In this document: positions 23,504 to 32,240 of the stretch, piece by piece
Numbering within the stretch: position 1 is the stretch's first letter
Layout: the number at the start of each line of letters is the position of its first letter
Origin: CAVPCY01 sp963702525
GTDB lineage: Bacteria > Actinomycetota > Coriobacteriia > Anaerosomatales > PHET01
DNA: 57,693 nt
Direction: 5' to 3'
Assembly: GCA_963702525.1 (NCBI GenBank)
Contig: CAVPCY010000026.1
Span: forward strand, 1-57,693
The notes under the pieces: generated by a model
The model's input: only the letters and a program-made list of their open reading frames with translations
The model's database searches: none
Told to the model about the DNA's origin: nothing
Translations under genes and position numbers: made by a program

Positions 23504-24606
23504 GGCCGCTGGACGCAGTACGGGCCTGCCGCGAGGCGGAAGCCCGACTCCGCTCGTTCGCACTCCTCGCCTTCGCAGCACACGAAGCACACCCGCTTGT
23601 GTGCCAGGAACCCGCGCAGCTCGATCCGCGGTGAGAGATGGTCCGGCTTGACCGGCTCCTCGGCCATGAGGCCAGTCGAGAGATACTTCTTGTTGTCGTC
23701 CGAGAAGACCGTCACCACCGATGCTTCCGGCCCCATCTCGGCTGCTCGCATGACGGCTCCGAGCAGGTTCGCTCCGCTCGAGATGCCCACCCCGAGGCCA
23801 AGCTCGGCCGAGAGGCGCTGCGCCATGATGATCGAGTCGCCGTCGTCGACGCTGACGATCTCGTCGAGGTAGTCCAGGTCGACGATGGGAGGGATGAACT
23901 CGTCGCTTATGCCCTGGATGCGGTGGTGACCCACCTGGTGCCCGGTGCGCAGCGTGGGGGAGTTCTCCGGCTCGAGCGGGTGGACGAGCACGTCGGGCTT
24001 GCGCGCACGGAGCGCTCGACACACCCCCATGACAGTGCCTCCGGTGCCGACGCCCGCAACGAACGCGTCGGGCTGCCTGCCGAGCGCCTCGAGCTGCCAC
24101 CAGATCTCCGGCCCCGTCGTGGCCTCGTGCGCCGCGGCGTTGTCGGCGTTGCTGAACTGCCTGGGCAGGAAGGTGCCGGGGATGTCGCGGGCCATCTGTT
24201 CGGCCATCTCGATGGCGCCCAGAAAGCCGCCCTCCTCGGCGGTGACGAGCCGGGTGGTCGCGCCGTAGCTTGCGATGAGCTGCTTGCGCTCCTCGCTCAT
24301 CCAGTCCGGCATGAAGATCGTCACGGGGTGCCCGAGCGCTCGACCGATCGCGGCGAACGCGATGCCGGTGTTGCCGCTGGTCGCCTCGGCGATGGCGTCG
24401 CCGGGACGGATGGCGCCGCTCGCGTGGGCCTCCCGCATGATGTGCAGCGCCATCCGGTCCTTGATGGAGCCGGTCAGGCTGTAGTTCTCGGCCTTGGCGA
24501 AGACGGTGTAGGGGCGCCCATCGAATGCAAGCTCGATCTCGAGCAGCGGCGTGTTGCCCACCAGATTGCCGAGCTGCTTGAGACGTCTCGCGTGCGATTC
24601 GTCCAC
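23500..24606 (-). CDS. cysteine-synthase-like PLP enzyme with cysteine-rich tail
   Basis: A 368-residue fold-type II PLP enzyme. The PLP lysine is in TGSIKDRMAL (near 49), the substrate loop is ATSGNTGIAF, and the phosphate loop is GVGTGGTVMGV; the last catalytic serine region is GISSGANLLG. O-acetylserine or O-phosphoserine sulfhydrylase activity, making cysteine from sulfide, is likely. Enzymes of this type usually end near 310-325 residues. Here a C-terminal extension follows, KRVCFVCCEGEECERAESG and AAGPYCVQ, with five cysteines in a possible metal or persulfide site. GTG 24606 has a GGAGG site 5 bases away. Confidence 0.82.
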   Translation of the reverse strand: MDESHARRLKQLGNLVGNTPLLEIELAFDGRPYTVFAKAENYSLTGSIKDRMALHIMREAHASGAIRPGDAIAEATSGNTGIAFAAIGRALGHPVTIFMPDWMSEERKQLIASYGATTRLVTAEEGGFLGAIEMAEQMARDIPGTFLPRQFSNADNAAAHEATTGPEIWWQLEALGRQPDAFVAGVGTGGTVMGVCRALRARKPDVLVHPLEPENSPTLRTGHQVGHHRIQGISDEFIPPIVDLDYLDEIVSVDDGDSIIMAQRLSAELGLGVGISSGANLLGAVMRAAEMGPEASVVTVFSDDNKKYLSTGLMAEEPVKPDHLSPRIELRGFLAHKRVCFVCCEGEECERAESGFRLAAGPYCVQRP

Positions 24607-24662
24607 GTGACCTCCAGGTCAGTGCGGCGCACGAGGGCGGTCGCCCGAGTCGCTAGTGGACT

Positions 24663-24902
24663 CTAATCGGCGGCGCCGGCCGTTGGCTTGTCGGGCAGAT
24701 CGGACGCCTCGTCGATGATGGTGTCGTCAAATGCGTCGTTGGGCACCACGCCCAGACTCCGCTTTGACCTGCTCTTGCCGAGCATCGCCATGCTGTCGCG
24801 CGGTACGCTCCCTCGGCCGACGGGACGGCGCAGGTACAGCAGAACAAGCACGACCGGCACGGCGATGATCGCGAGCAGCGCGAGCCCGGACACTCCCTCC
24901 AT
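24663..24902 (-). CDS. small single-helix membrane protein
   Basis: A 79-residue protein with one N-terminal helix (LALLAIIAVPVVLVLLYL) then a basic patch (RRPVGRGSVPRDSMAMLGK) and an acidic tail (NDAFDDTIIDEASDLPDKP). No family recognised; it looks like a membrane-anchored adaptor. ATG 24902 lies 6 bases after AGGAGG. It is located between cysteine synthase and the D-Ala-D-Ala carboxypeptidase on the same strand, about 55 bases from each. Confidence 0.55.
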   Translation of the reverse strand: MEGVSGLALLAIIAVPVVLVLLYLRRPVGRGSVPRDSMAMLGKSRSKRSLGVVPNDAFDDTIIDEASDLPDKPTAGAAD

Positions 24903-24957
24903 GCATAACCTCCTGCTGACGTTCAGACTGCGCGAAGCAGTCGCCCGCCGGGAAGCC

Positions 24958-26179
24958 CTATGGCTCGCCGAGCGTCTCTACCGTTTCTGCTGCTACGACG
25001 TCCACAGTGGCGAGCACCTGGCCGGACTGGACGAAGCGCACTGCGCCGAGTTTCTGGCCAGCGAACACGGGGACGGTCGCGCTCGTTGGCAGCGATGGCA
25101 CGCGCACGACCGGCCCGAGCACGTCGAGCACCGGTTGCTTCGTGGTCGTCGCATAGCGGATGCCCACTGTCTGGCTGGTGGTTCCGGAGATGGGGAGCAC
25201 GCCCGCGCTTTGGGTATCGCCGCACAGCTGCTTGATGCGGTAGTGCTTGAAGCCCCACTCGAGCAGCCTGCGCGAGCTGGTGAACCGGGCGGCCGACGAA
25301 GGCGAACCGAGCACGACGCTGGTGAGTGTCATGCCGTCACGAGAGGCCGACCCCACAAAGCAGTACCGCGCGTGGTTCGTGAATCCCGTCTTGCCTCCCA
25401 GCATGCCGTCCACCACACCCCATAGGTGGTTGGTGCTCTTGATCCTTCGCGCGGGGCGCGACTTGTAGCGAGGGAGGTAGACCGAGCGCTTGTGCACGAT
25501 GCGCCGGAACTCCGAGTGTTTGCGTGCCTCTCGCATCAGCCGGCTCATGTCGAGCGCCGAGGAGTAGTGCCCGGAGGCGTCGAGGCCGTGCGGGTTCTTG
25601 AAGTGGCTGTCGTTGAGTCCAAGTTCCGCCGCACGCTGGTTCATCATCTTGGAGAAGCCGGAGATGCTGCCGCCGGTACTGATCGCGAGTGCGGCGGCGG
25701 CGTCGTTGGACGAGGCGACGAGCGTTAGTTCGAGCAGCTTGCGGACGGTGAGGCGCTCGCCGGTCTTGAGGCCCGTAGCGTATCGGGTGTTGTGGGCGGC
25801 CTTGGAAACCCGCACCACTTCGTCAAGGTCGCGGTTCTCGAGCACGACGAGCGCGGTCATGACCTTGGTGGTACTCGCCATCGATCGGCGGACCGAGGTC
25901 TTGCGCGTCCACAGCGTGCGGCCGTCCGGTCCTACGAGCGCACCGGAACGCGCGGAGATATCCGGCCACGCGGACGCCGAGCACTTAGCCGGCAGAGCGC
26001 GGGACTCCCCCGACGCGATCCGTGCGCAGCCGGGAGGCGAGCGCCGATGCAGGTGCAAACGAGAGCGAGCCGGCGAGCACGGCTCCGGCGAGCAGTGCGC
26101 GCAGCGCGCGGAACGCGGCGGCGTGCGACCCACGTCGCGCGTGGGTGCCGGCGGATGCGGCGAAGGGACGATCGGCCAT
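24958..26179 (-). pseudogene. D-alanyl-D-alanine carboxypeptidase, frameshifted after signal peptide
   Basis: A serine-type carboxypeptidase (PBP5/DacF family) that trims peptidoglycan stem peptides outside the membrane. One frame gives the signal peptide (ALRALLAGAVLAGSLSFAPA, from ATG 26179); the frame one base on gives the mature enzyme: SMASTTKVMTA with the SxxK serine, SSNDAAAALA (SxN motif) and LGGKTGFTNHA (KTG motif), then a C-terminal beta domain. The 1222 bases exceed a multiple of three by one. Reading four instead of five G in the run near 26020 joins them. Probably an intact gene of 406 codons with an assembly error. Confidence 0.78.
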
Positions 26180-26358
26180 CGGGACGGGTCTCCAACGTAC
26201 GAGATGGACCTCGCGGGCGAGCCGTCGCACGCTCGCCGGTGCCATTATGGCATCACAGGGCGCGTCGGTTCAGTGAGACGGTCGAACGGTGCAGGGTTGT
26301 CGCGCCGCGCGGGGAACAGACGTGGTGAGTGGTCCGATCGGGAAGCAGGGGGTGCGCC

Positions 26359-27330
26359 ATGACGGAGTCTGCTGCAGTCAGCGCAGGCGCCTCGACTGCA
26401 TGGGGGCGTCGAGTCCTGTCACTGGGGGATGTCGTGCCGCGCTACGGCATGCTGGACGGCACATGGATCGTCTCTGTGCTGCTGCCGTTGTACTTCGGTG
26501 TGGTCAACGGTGACGCGGGCCTCGGGTTGGTGATGCTCGCGATCGTGCTGGTTGCCGGTGCGGCGTTGAGGTCCCGGCCCAAGGCCCGTCTCGTCACGGG
26601 CGTGCTGGGCCGGGCCGCGGTCGTGGCCATCGTCTTCGGCTTCCTCTACGGGGAGTTCTTCGACCGTTCATTCGGCCCGGTCCCGCTCAGCCGCGTCGAG
26701 AACATAGAAAGGTTCGTGCCGGTGGCGGCGACGTTGCTTGCGGTCCAGCTGATGGCCAATCTCGTGGCGGGTGTGATGTGGAGCACCGGCGACCGCAGGC
26801 GCGATGACGCGTGGGCTCCGGCCGCGCACTTTGCGGTGTTCGCAGGGGCGACCTTCGTGGCCTTCGCCATCGCGAGTCTTCTCGGCAGTCTCCTTACCAG
26901 CGCCGTGGAAGCAACTACCACCTGGCTTGCGATCGCCGAGCTGCCGGAAGTGGCGGTGCTCGTCGTCTTCTATCTGCTGGGGGCGTCTTCGTGGCTGGCG
27001 CTGTGCTTCTCGCCGATGTCGCGCTGGCACGGATCGACGGCTAGCGAAACACCAAGAGCTGCCACATCGGCCTCACGGAGAACGGGTAAGCACACTGAGT
27101 GCCCGCGTCTTCGAGAAGGAGGTCTGCCCATGCTCAAGGAGTTTCGCGACTTCGCGTTCAAGGGCGACGTGATCAACCTGGCCGTCGGCATCGTCATCGG
27201 TGCTGCGTTCGGAGCGATCGTGAAGTCGTTCATCGACAACATCGTCAACCCACTTATCGGGTTGCTCGGCGGCGGGACAGGCGAGTCTGGAGGCGATGAA
27301 GCTTCAGGTCACTCCCGACGGTGGCGATAA
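26359..27330 (+). CDS. multi-pass membrane protein, frame open into mscL
   Basis: From ATG 26359 the frame encodes about 225 residues with six hydrophobic segments (WIVSVLLPLYFGVV, GLVMLAIVLVAGAALRS, GRAAVVAIVFGFLYGEFF, LAVQLMANLVAGVMWS, FVAFAIASLLGSLLTS, VVFYLLGASSWLALCFS). No family recognised. No in-frame stop occurs before the mscL start, so the literal frame passes through a linker and the first 50 residues of MscL until 27330. mscL has its own GAAGGAGG site, so a fusion is unlikely; a lost base near 26950-27040 would instead end this gene at TAG 27044. The true end is therefore uncertain. Confidence 0.45.
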   Translation: MTESAAVSAGASTAWGRRVLSLGDVVPRYGMLDGTWIVSVLLPLYFGVVNGDAGLGLVMLAIVLVAGAALRSRPKARLVTGVLGRAAVVAIVFGFLYGEFFDRSFGPVPLSRVENIERFVPVAATLLAVQLMANLVAGVMWSTGDRRRDDAWAPAAHFAVFAGATFVAFAIASLLGSLLTSAVEATTTWLAIAELPEVAVLVVFYLLGASSWLALCFSPMSRWHGSTASETPRAATSASRRTGKHTECPRLREGGLPMLKEFRDFAFKGDVINLAVGIVIGAAFGAIVKSFIDNIVNPLIGLLGGGTGESGGDEASGHSRRWR

Positions 27331-27524
27331 GCTTCGGAGCGTTCCTAAGCGCGATACTCAACTTTCTGATAGTGGCCTTCGCGCTGTTCATCGTCATCAA
27401 GGCGGTCAACAGGTTCCGCGCAGCCGAGGAGTCCACCGAGCGCGAGTGCCCGTTCTGCCTCACGCTCATCCCCAAGACCGCGAGCCGTTGTTCGAGCTGC
27501 ACGTCCGAGGTCGCGCCCGAGTAG
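27130..27524 (+). pseudogene. mscL: large-conductance mechanosensitive channel MscL, frameshifted
   Basis: MscL is the homopentameric emergency release valve of the inner membrane. ATG 27130 follows a strong GAAGGAGG site. The first helix region (MLKEFRDFAFKGDVINLAVG and AAFGAIVKSFIDNIVNP) and the second helix (FGAFLSAILNFLIVAFALFIV) are typical, and the tail ECPFCLTLIPKTASRC with CSSC is the zinc-ribbon-like end of many MscLs. The parts lie in three successive frames. The total, 395 bases, has two surplus bases, in the loop around 27290-27320, and would restore to 130 residues, the normal length. Likely an intact gene. Confidence 0.8.
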
Positions 27525-27570
27525 CGCCGCGCCATTCGACTGTCCCTATCGCACGAGGAGGTCACTGAGC

Positions 27571-27972
27571 ATGGCAACCGTTCAGCTGAGAAACGAGATT
27601 CTCTTCAAGGCCCCAACACGTGTCGGGCTGCTCGCCGACGTCACCGAGGCGCTCAAGTCCGCGGGCGTGAACATCCTCGCGATCGGCGCCTACGACAAGG
27701 GCGACATGGGCGAGTTCCTGATGATCACGAGCAACAACAAGGACGCCTTCGCCGCGCTCGAGAAGGTGGGTGGCGAGATCGACATGACGTCTGTGGTGGT
27801 GGCCGAGGTTCCCAACGAGCCCGGCGAGCTTGCGGCGATCGCTCGCCGTCTGGCCGATCACGACATCAACGTCGGGCAGGTCTACGCCACATCGGTCGAG
27901 GCGCCAACGGTCATGATCGTGCTGCGCACCGCGTGCGAGATCGACGTCGTCAAGCTCCTCGAAGACCTGTAG
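27571..27972 (+). CDS. tandem ACT-domain protein
   Basis: A 133-residue protein of two ACT domains. The first is FKAPTRVGLLADVTEALKSAGVN (in part) and the second VPNEPGELAAIARRLADHDI, each with the beta-alpha-beta-beta-alpha-beta pattern that binds amino acids. Stand-alone ACT pairs act as amino-acid sensors. ATG 27571 has a GAGGAGG site. It overlaps the 3' end of pafC by 23 bases on the opposite strand, and neither gene has room for a terminator between them. Confidence 0.78.
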   Translation: MATVQLRNEILFKAPTRVGLLADVTEALKSAGVNILAIGAYDKGDMGEFLMITSNNKDAFAALEKVGGEIDMTSVVVAEVPNEPGELAAIARRLADHDINVGQVYATSVEAPTVMIVLRTACEIDVVKLLEDL

Positions 27973-28891
27973 CGAGTTCGCGCACCGCAGCGCGTACCTC
28001 GGCGGGCTCGAGTACCTCCACGGCGCCGAGCCGTGCGACCACGTGTCGAGCGATCCACTCGGTACCTCCGTAGGGGACCTCGGCGACGATCGCGCCGTCC
28101 TCGGCCTGCTCGATGACGCGCCCGCCGGGCCAGTCGCGATCGGTGAACGCCTCGCCTGCCGAGAAGCGCAGCCGCGCGGTGGGCAGTCCGTCGGTCGCGA
28201 ACGCACCCATGCTGCCGGGCGCGCCCATCCTCGCGCCCGGGTCGAAGTGCTCGCCGGTGAGCCCGGCCGAGCGGATCCGGTCGAAGCGGAAGGTGCGCCA
28301 GTCGCCGGCCCGCCTGCACCACGCGGTCAGGTACCACGCGCCGCGTTCAGCGAACAGGCTCAGCGGCTCGACGTCACGCGCGGTGGTCTCATCGCTCCCG
28401 GCGCTCACGTACTCGAGGTGCACCACGCCGCTCTGCTGCACCGCCCGGGCGAGCGCCTCGTAGACCGATGTATCGTGCGCCGAGGTCGCGGCGCGGATGG
28501 TCCGGTCGAGCTCCTCGGCATCGAAGCTCTTCGCGCCAGATGCTTCGAGCAGGCGCGACGGCAACTCATCGCTTGCCGAGAACCCCGCCGCCTGCAGAGC
28601 CGCGGCAAGCGCTGAAGCTTCGGCGGACGAGAGCCGAACGGGCCCCTTGAGCGCGGGGAGCTCGCCCCACACCTCGACGTAGCCGTCTTCGACCAGAAGA
28701 GGGGTCAGGTCGCCGGGATAGTACGGCGCCACGCCGCACATAGACAGCGTCTCGAGGTCGGTGGTCAGTTCGGCTTCGGTGGCGCCGACCTCGGCTGCGA
28801 GGTCCGCGATGAGGATGCGGGCTCCCGGGGTGAGCTGCCCCATCATCGCGATGAGCCGACGCGCGCGATCCGCGCCTGAGGTCCTAGCCAT
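27950..28891 (-). CDS. pafC: WYL-domain transcriptional regulator, PafC-like
   Basis: A 313-residue regulator: N-terminal winged helix-turn-helix (LIADLAAEVGATEAELTTDL), WYL domain with RDVEPLSLFAERGAWYLTAWC (the WYL-type strand) and the FRFDRIRSAGL ligand region, and a C-terminal extension ending in GTEWIARHVVARLGAVEV. In mycobacteria PafC joins PafB to activate most DNA-repair genes after damage, independent of RecA/LexA. The start ATG 28891 overlaps the end of the pafB-like gene by eight bases, a coupled pair. No proteasome genes are beside it here. Confidence 0.78.
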   Translation of the reverse strand: MARTSGADRARRLIAMMGQLTPGARILIADLAAEVGATEAELTTDLETLSMCGVAPYYPGDLTPLLVEDGYVEVWGELPALKGPVRLSSAEASALAAALQAAGFSASDELPSRLLEASGAKSFDAEELDRTIRAATSAHDTSVYEALARAVQQSGVVHLEYVSAGSDETTARDVEPLSLFAERGAWYLTAWCRRAGDWRTFRFDRIRSAGLTGEHFDPGARMGAPGSMGAFATDGLPTARLRFSAGEAFTDRDWPGGRVIEQAEDGAIVAEVPYGGTEWIARHVVARLGAVEVLEPAEVRAAVRELATGLRGA

Positions 28892-29852
28892 GGAGCATCA
28901 CCGCCCGCTCGAGCCCGTCGGCGAGTTCGGCGACCAATTCCGGCGGCTCGGCGAGCGTCAACCCGGGGCCGTTCTCGATCACGAAGCGCAGCAGGCGCGG
29001 CCCTGAGCGCGCCGTCACGCTCCACGTCGCCGAGCCGTCAGGTGCGAAACGCAGCTCCCCTTGGCCGGACACCAGCGAGCGGGTACGCCACGCCGCCTCC
29101 GGGCCGATCTCGATGAGTGCCTCGAACTCGTCGGACCCGAACTGGAAGGGAAGCCTGACGAATCGCGCGATGTCGAAGTCGGCGGGCCGCTCGAAATCGG
29201 CGGACTTGGGTGCAGTGGGGTTGGCAGCCGCATCTTCGATTCGCGCGATGGTATAGGTGCGGGTCTCGTCCTTGGCGGTGTCGCGGCCCACAAGGTACCA
29301 GCGCCCGTCGTGCAGGAAGAGCCCGTACGGCTCGACTTCGTGCGGTGCCGAGATCCCCAGCGAGTTGGTGTAGCCGAAAGCGACACGCTTGTGCATCGCA
29401 ACCGCTGCAGAGAGGACCGCGACGGTCTCGCCCTGCCGCTGGGGGTCCTCGTCCGCGAGACGCGCAGATACCGGCGGGTCGCACGCATCCACCTCGGCCG
29501 AGATCTTCGCCAGCGCGAGGCGCAGGTCCGCCGCGAACGGGAACGACGGGTCGTCGGCGAGCGCGGCTCCCGCGATGCGCAGCGCGGATGTCTCGGGAGG
29601 TGTGAGCTCGACTGCGGCGGCGTAGGTGGCCGAGCTATCCAGGCGGTAGTAGCCCTCCGCGTCACCGTCGACGACGAAGCCCATGCGTTTCAGGTCGTCC
29701 TTGTCACGCTCGAACATACGCAGAAACGCCGCGTCGTCCTGGCCCTCGGGGTAGCCGAGGACCTCGGCGCGTATCCGCTCGGCGGTCACAGGGACAGGTG
29801 CCGCGGCGAGGAACAACGCGAGATTGACGACACGCTCGACGGCGTCGGTCAC
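28884..29852 (-). CDS. pafB: WYL-domain transcriptional regulator, PafB-like
   Basis: A 322-residue partner of the following gene. The N-terminal HTH (VERVVNLALFLAAAPVPVTA, ERDKDDLKRMGFVVDG) is followed by the WYL domain with APHEVEPYGLFLHDGRWYLVG and TYTIARIEDA, and the WCX extension. Together with the overlapping PafC-like gene it forms a heterodimeric sensor of DNA damage in actinobacteria; single-stranded DNA is its proposed ligand. ATG 29852 begins the family. Order pafB then pafC on the minus strand is the standard one and is the best single hint that the host is an actinobacterium. Confidence 0.8.
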   Translation of the reverse strand: MTDAVERVVNLALFLAAAPVPVTAERIRAEVLGYPEGQDDAAFLRMFERDKDDLKRMGFVVDGDAEGYYRLDSSATYAAAVELTPPETSALRIAGAALADDPSFPFAADLRLALAKISAEVDACDPPVSARLADEDPQRQGETVAVLSAAVAMHKRVAFGYTNSLGISAPHEVEPYGLFLHDGRWYLVGRDTAKDETRTYTIARIEDAAANPTAPKSADFERPADFDIARFVRLPFQFGSDEFEALIEIGPEAAWRTRSLVSGQGELRFAPDGSATWSVTARSGPRLLRFVIENGPGLTLAEPPELVAELADGLERAVMLHG

Positions 29853-29943
29853 GGCTCCCCCTGCCTGGGCGATCGGAAGTGGATCGCTATCGATTGTAGC
29901 GGTGCGAAGGCGAAGGGGGCTTCAGGATTCTCCCGGAACACGA

Positions 29944-29972
29944 AACGAGGCGCGTGGGGGGCGCGCCTCGTT
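29944..29972. terminator. long GC-rich hairpin between divergent genes
   Basis: A perfect 11-bp stem AACGAGGCGCG / CGCGCCTCGTT with a seven-base G-rich loop, followed by CTATAG on the plus strand. It lies 92 bases upstream of the pafB start, in the 366-base gap between divergent genes where no terminator is needed for the flanking genes. The rest of the gap holds no gene I can support. Confidence 0.5.
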
Positions 29973-30218
29973 CTATAGTCGAGCGGGCGCTTCCCGCCTC
30001 TGAGGGGGGAGGAGAAGGCGGTGCGCCCAGCTCGTCATTGTGAGTAGCAATGTGCGTGCCGACTGCGGGTCGCCGCCACACGACATGTGGCTCGATTCGG
30101 CGAAGTGGGACGAGACATCACACCGAGCGGCGATCCTCGACTCGATAGCACCGGGTGAAGGCGAGCGTGTACCCTTGTCGCGTGCGGGTTGTCGCCCGCG
30201 ACCTATCGGAAGGGACCG

Positions 30219-31324
30219 ATGACCGAGGAACTACAGCCCGCCGCCTCTGGGGACGAGCCGCTCGCCGATGCCGCAGCGCCGACGCTCTGAGGGGGCGCCG
30301 TGGCCGGATGCGCCGCCCGCTGAGGGGCAGCCGCCCGCGGAGCAGCCGCCTGCCCCAGAGCAGCCGCCGGGCGCCGGAGCAGCCCGCGGCCGCTGACGAG
30401 CCGCCGCCTGGCTACGCGTCCCGATCGGCCGCGATGTCTCGCCAACGAGCGAAATGGGCGGGCGCCGGAGTCGCGCTCTTCGTCATCCTCGCGCTGCTGG
30501 TGTTCATGGCGTATCGGACCTTCAACGAGCGCCTCCAGGCAGCCCGCAACGCCGACACCGCCACCGCGCTGATCGAAGACGCGGACGTGATCGTGGTGCA
30601 GGTAGACACGGTCGTGCGCTCCGAGGTGACCTCCGGGCTTGCCGAGCAGGCGCGGATCGCAGGTGCCCAGGCACCTGAGGCGACCCGCCAACTGCAGCAG
30701 GCGATCGCGCTTCTGGAAGCCGGTTCCCAAGGCACTACGCTCGATGACGAGCAGAGGTCGGCCGAGCTTCTTGACGCCGCCAAGGCGCGTCTCGACATGA
30801 TGGAGCAGGCGCCCACGATCCTGCGACTGAACCAGGCGTCGGCCGAGGCATTGGTGCCCGCGCGCGAGGGGTGGGACGGGCTCATCGCCGCCGATCGGAA
30901 GTCCGACGAAGCGGTCGCCGAGTACAACCGGCTCACCAAGGCCAGCGTGCAGCGGTCGCGCGCGCTCAACAAGGAGGTCGCGGGACAGCTCGTAGCTGCA
31001 CGGGAGAAGCTCGCGCTGGCCGAGCAGCTCTTCCCCGAGGGGCCGTTCGAGGAGTACCTCGGCTACATCGACCTGCGGATCTCGCTCAACCAGCTCTCTC
31101 AGCAGGCCGACGCCGCGTGGCTTTCCGGAAACGTGCGAAACGCCAACTCGGTCATCACGAACCTGAACACGCAGGAGGCCTCGGCCATCGCGCGCGCCAA
31201 GACGCTCCCCGAGACACCCGAGAAGGCGATCGCAGACGCCTACGTGGCCGCTGCCCGGCAGGCGACCGAGGCCTACTACCGGGCAAGAGATGCCGCGACC
31301 GACGCAGACAAGCAGCTTCGGTAG
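30219..31324 (+). pseudogene. membrane protein with proline-rich N-terminus and coiled-coil exterior, twice frameshifted
   Basis: ATG 30219 gives MTEELQPAASGDEPLADAAA; a second frame continues PWPDAPPAEGQPPAEQPPAP; a third continues DEPPPGYASRSA, then one membrane helix (WAGAGVALFVILALLVFMAY) and about 260 residues of helical, probably coiled-coil, sequence (LAEQARIAGAQAPEATRQL, AREKLALAEQLFPEGPF). The 1106 bases carry two surplus bases, both in G/C-rich stretches (30290-30297 and near 30368). The intact protein would be about 367 residues with a cytoplasmic proline-rich tail. Function unknown. GAAGGGA precedes the ATG. Confidence 0.5.
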
Positions 31325-31372
31325 CCGCCGCGCCGCCGCAGCGCGGTGGCGGCCTCACTCAGGGGATGGGCG

Positions 31373-32089
31373 CTACTCCTCCGCGTAGCCACTGCCGAGG
31401 GCGGCGAGCGCGCGCACATCCAGCACGGTGATCTTCGAGCCGTGCACCTCGAGCACTCCGTCGGCCTTGAGCTTGGCGAAAGCGCGCGACAGCGTCTCGG
31501 GCACCGTGCCCAGCGCCATCGCCAGCTCGCCCTTCTTCATTCCGAGGTCGACCTCGAGCCCGGCCGCGGTGGGCTTGCCGGTCTGGAGCGCTCTTTGGAA
31601 CACGTAGCGCGCGAGCCTGCTCGGCACGTCGAGCGCGAGCGTCTGGACGACCGAGGTGAAGTTGACTACGCGCGCCGAGAGGTCCGCCACGAGCCCTCGG
31701 GCTACCTGCGGCTCAGCCTCGAGCAACTCGAAGAGCGTCTCTCCGCGGACACAGGCGATGGTGGCGGGAGTGGCAGTCTCGACGTGCGCGGGATACCGTC
31801 CGCCCGCCAGCGATGCGACCGCTGCGAAGGGCTGGCCCGCTTCGACCGTCTCGAAGGTGATCTGCTTTCCGTCCGCACCCAGGTAGAAGACGCGGGCCTT
31901 GCCGGCCACTACCAGCCCGAAGTCGCGCGCGGGGTCGCCCTCGACCGCGAGCGTCGTGCCGCGGGGCACGTCTTCGATCCGTGCGTGTCGGGCTATCTCG
32001 GCGACGGCGTCGTCGCTGGCACCGCGCCACAGCCGGCACCCTCGGAACGCGGCCCAGACGTCGGCCCTGATATCGCTCGGCGTGCTCAT
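31373..32089 (-). CDS. Crp/Fnr-family regulator (probable HcpR/DNR-like)
   Basis: A 238-residue regulator: cyclic-nucleotide-binding-like sensor (GTTLAVEGDPARDFGLVVAG and GRYPAHVETAT), a dimerisation helix (LVADLSARVVNFTSVVQTL) and a C-terminal winged helix with MKKGELAMALGTVPETLSRA. The recognition helix retains the E..SR pattern of Fnr/DNR proteins that read TTGA half-sites. No N-terminal cysteine cluster for a 4Fe-4S Fnr is present, which fits the heme- or NO-sensing DNR/HcpR branch. It is divergent from ygbA-ferredoxin-hcp with a TTGAC-N4-GTCAA palindrome in between, so it likely activates them in response to NO. Confidence 0.8.
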   Translation of the reverse strand: MSTPSDIRADVWAAFRGCRLWRGASDDAVAEIARHARIEDVPRGTTLAVEGDPARDFGLVVAGKARVFYLGADGKQITFETVEAGQPFAAVASLAGGRYPAHVETATPATIACVRGETLFELLEAEPQVARGLVADLSARVVNFTSVVQTLALDVPSRLARYVFQRALQTGKPTAAGLEVDLGMKKGELAMALGTVPETLSRAFAKLKADGVLEVHGSKITVLDVRALAALGSGYAEE

Positions 32090-32139
32090 GAGGGCTCCTC
32101 AGCCATTTCCTACTGGTTTCGTAAAGATTCTTGCCCGAA

Positions 32140-32153
32140 TTGACGCGCGTCAA
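32140..32153. promoter_or_regulatory. Crp/Fnr (HcpR-like) operator TTGACGCGCGTCAA
   Basis: A perfect 14-bp palindrome in the divergent region between the regulator and ygbA. Half-sites TTGAC/GTCAA with four bases between fit the DNR/HcpR class. TAGCGT at 32176-32181 could be the -10 box of the ygbA operon; a start about seven bases further would centre the operator near -41.5, the usual activator position of Fnr-type proteins. Confidence 0.7.
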
Positions 32154-32240
32154 AGATGGGCACGCAGCATGAGGGTAGCGTACTGCTCGGACGAACCGCG
32201 GGATGCCGCTCCCGCCGCTCCGAGGACGAGGGCGTCAACG

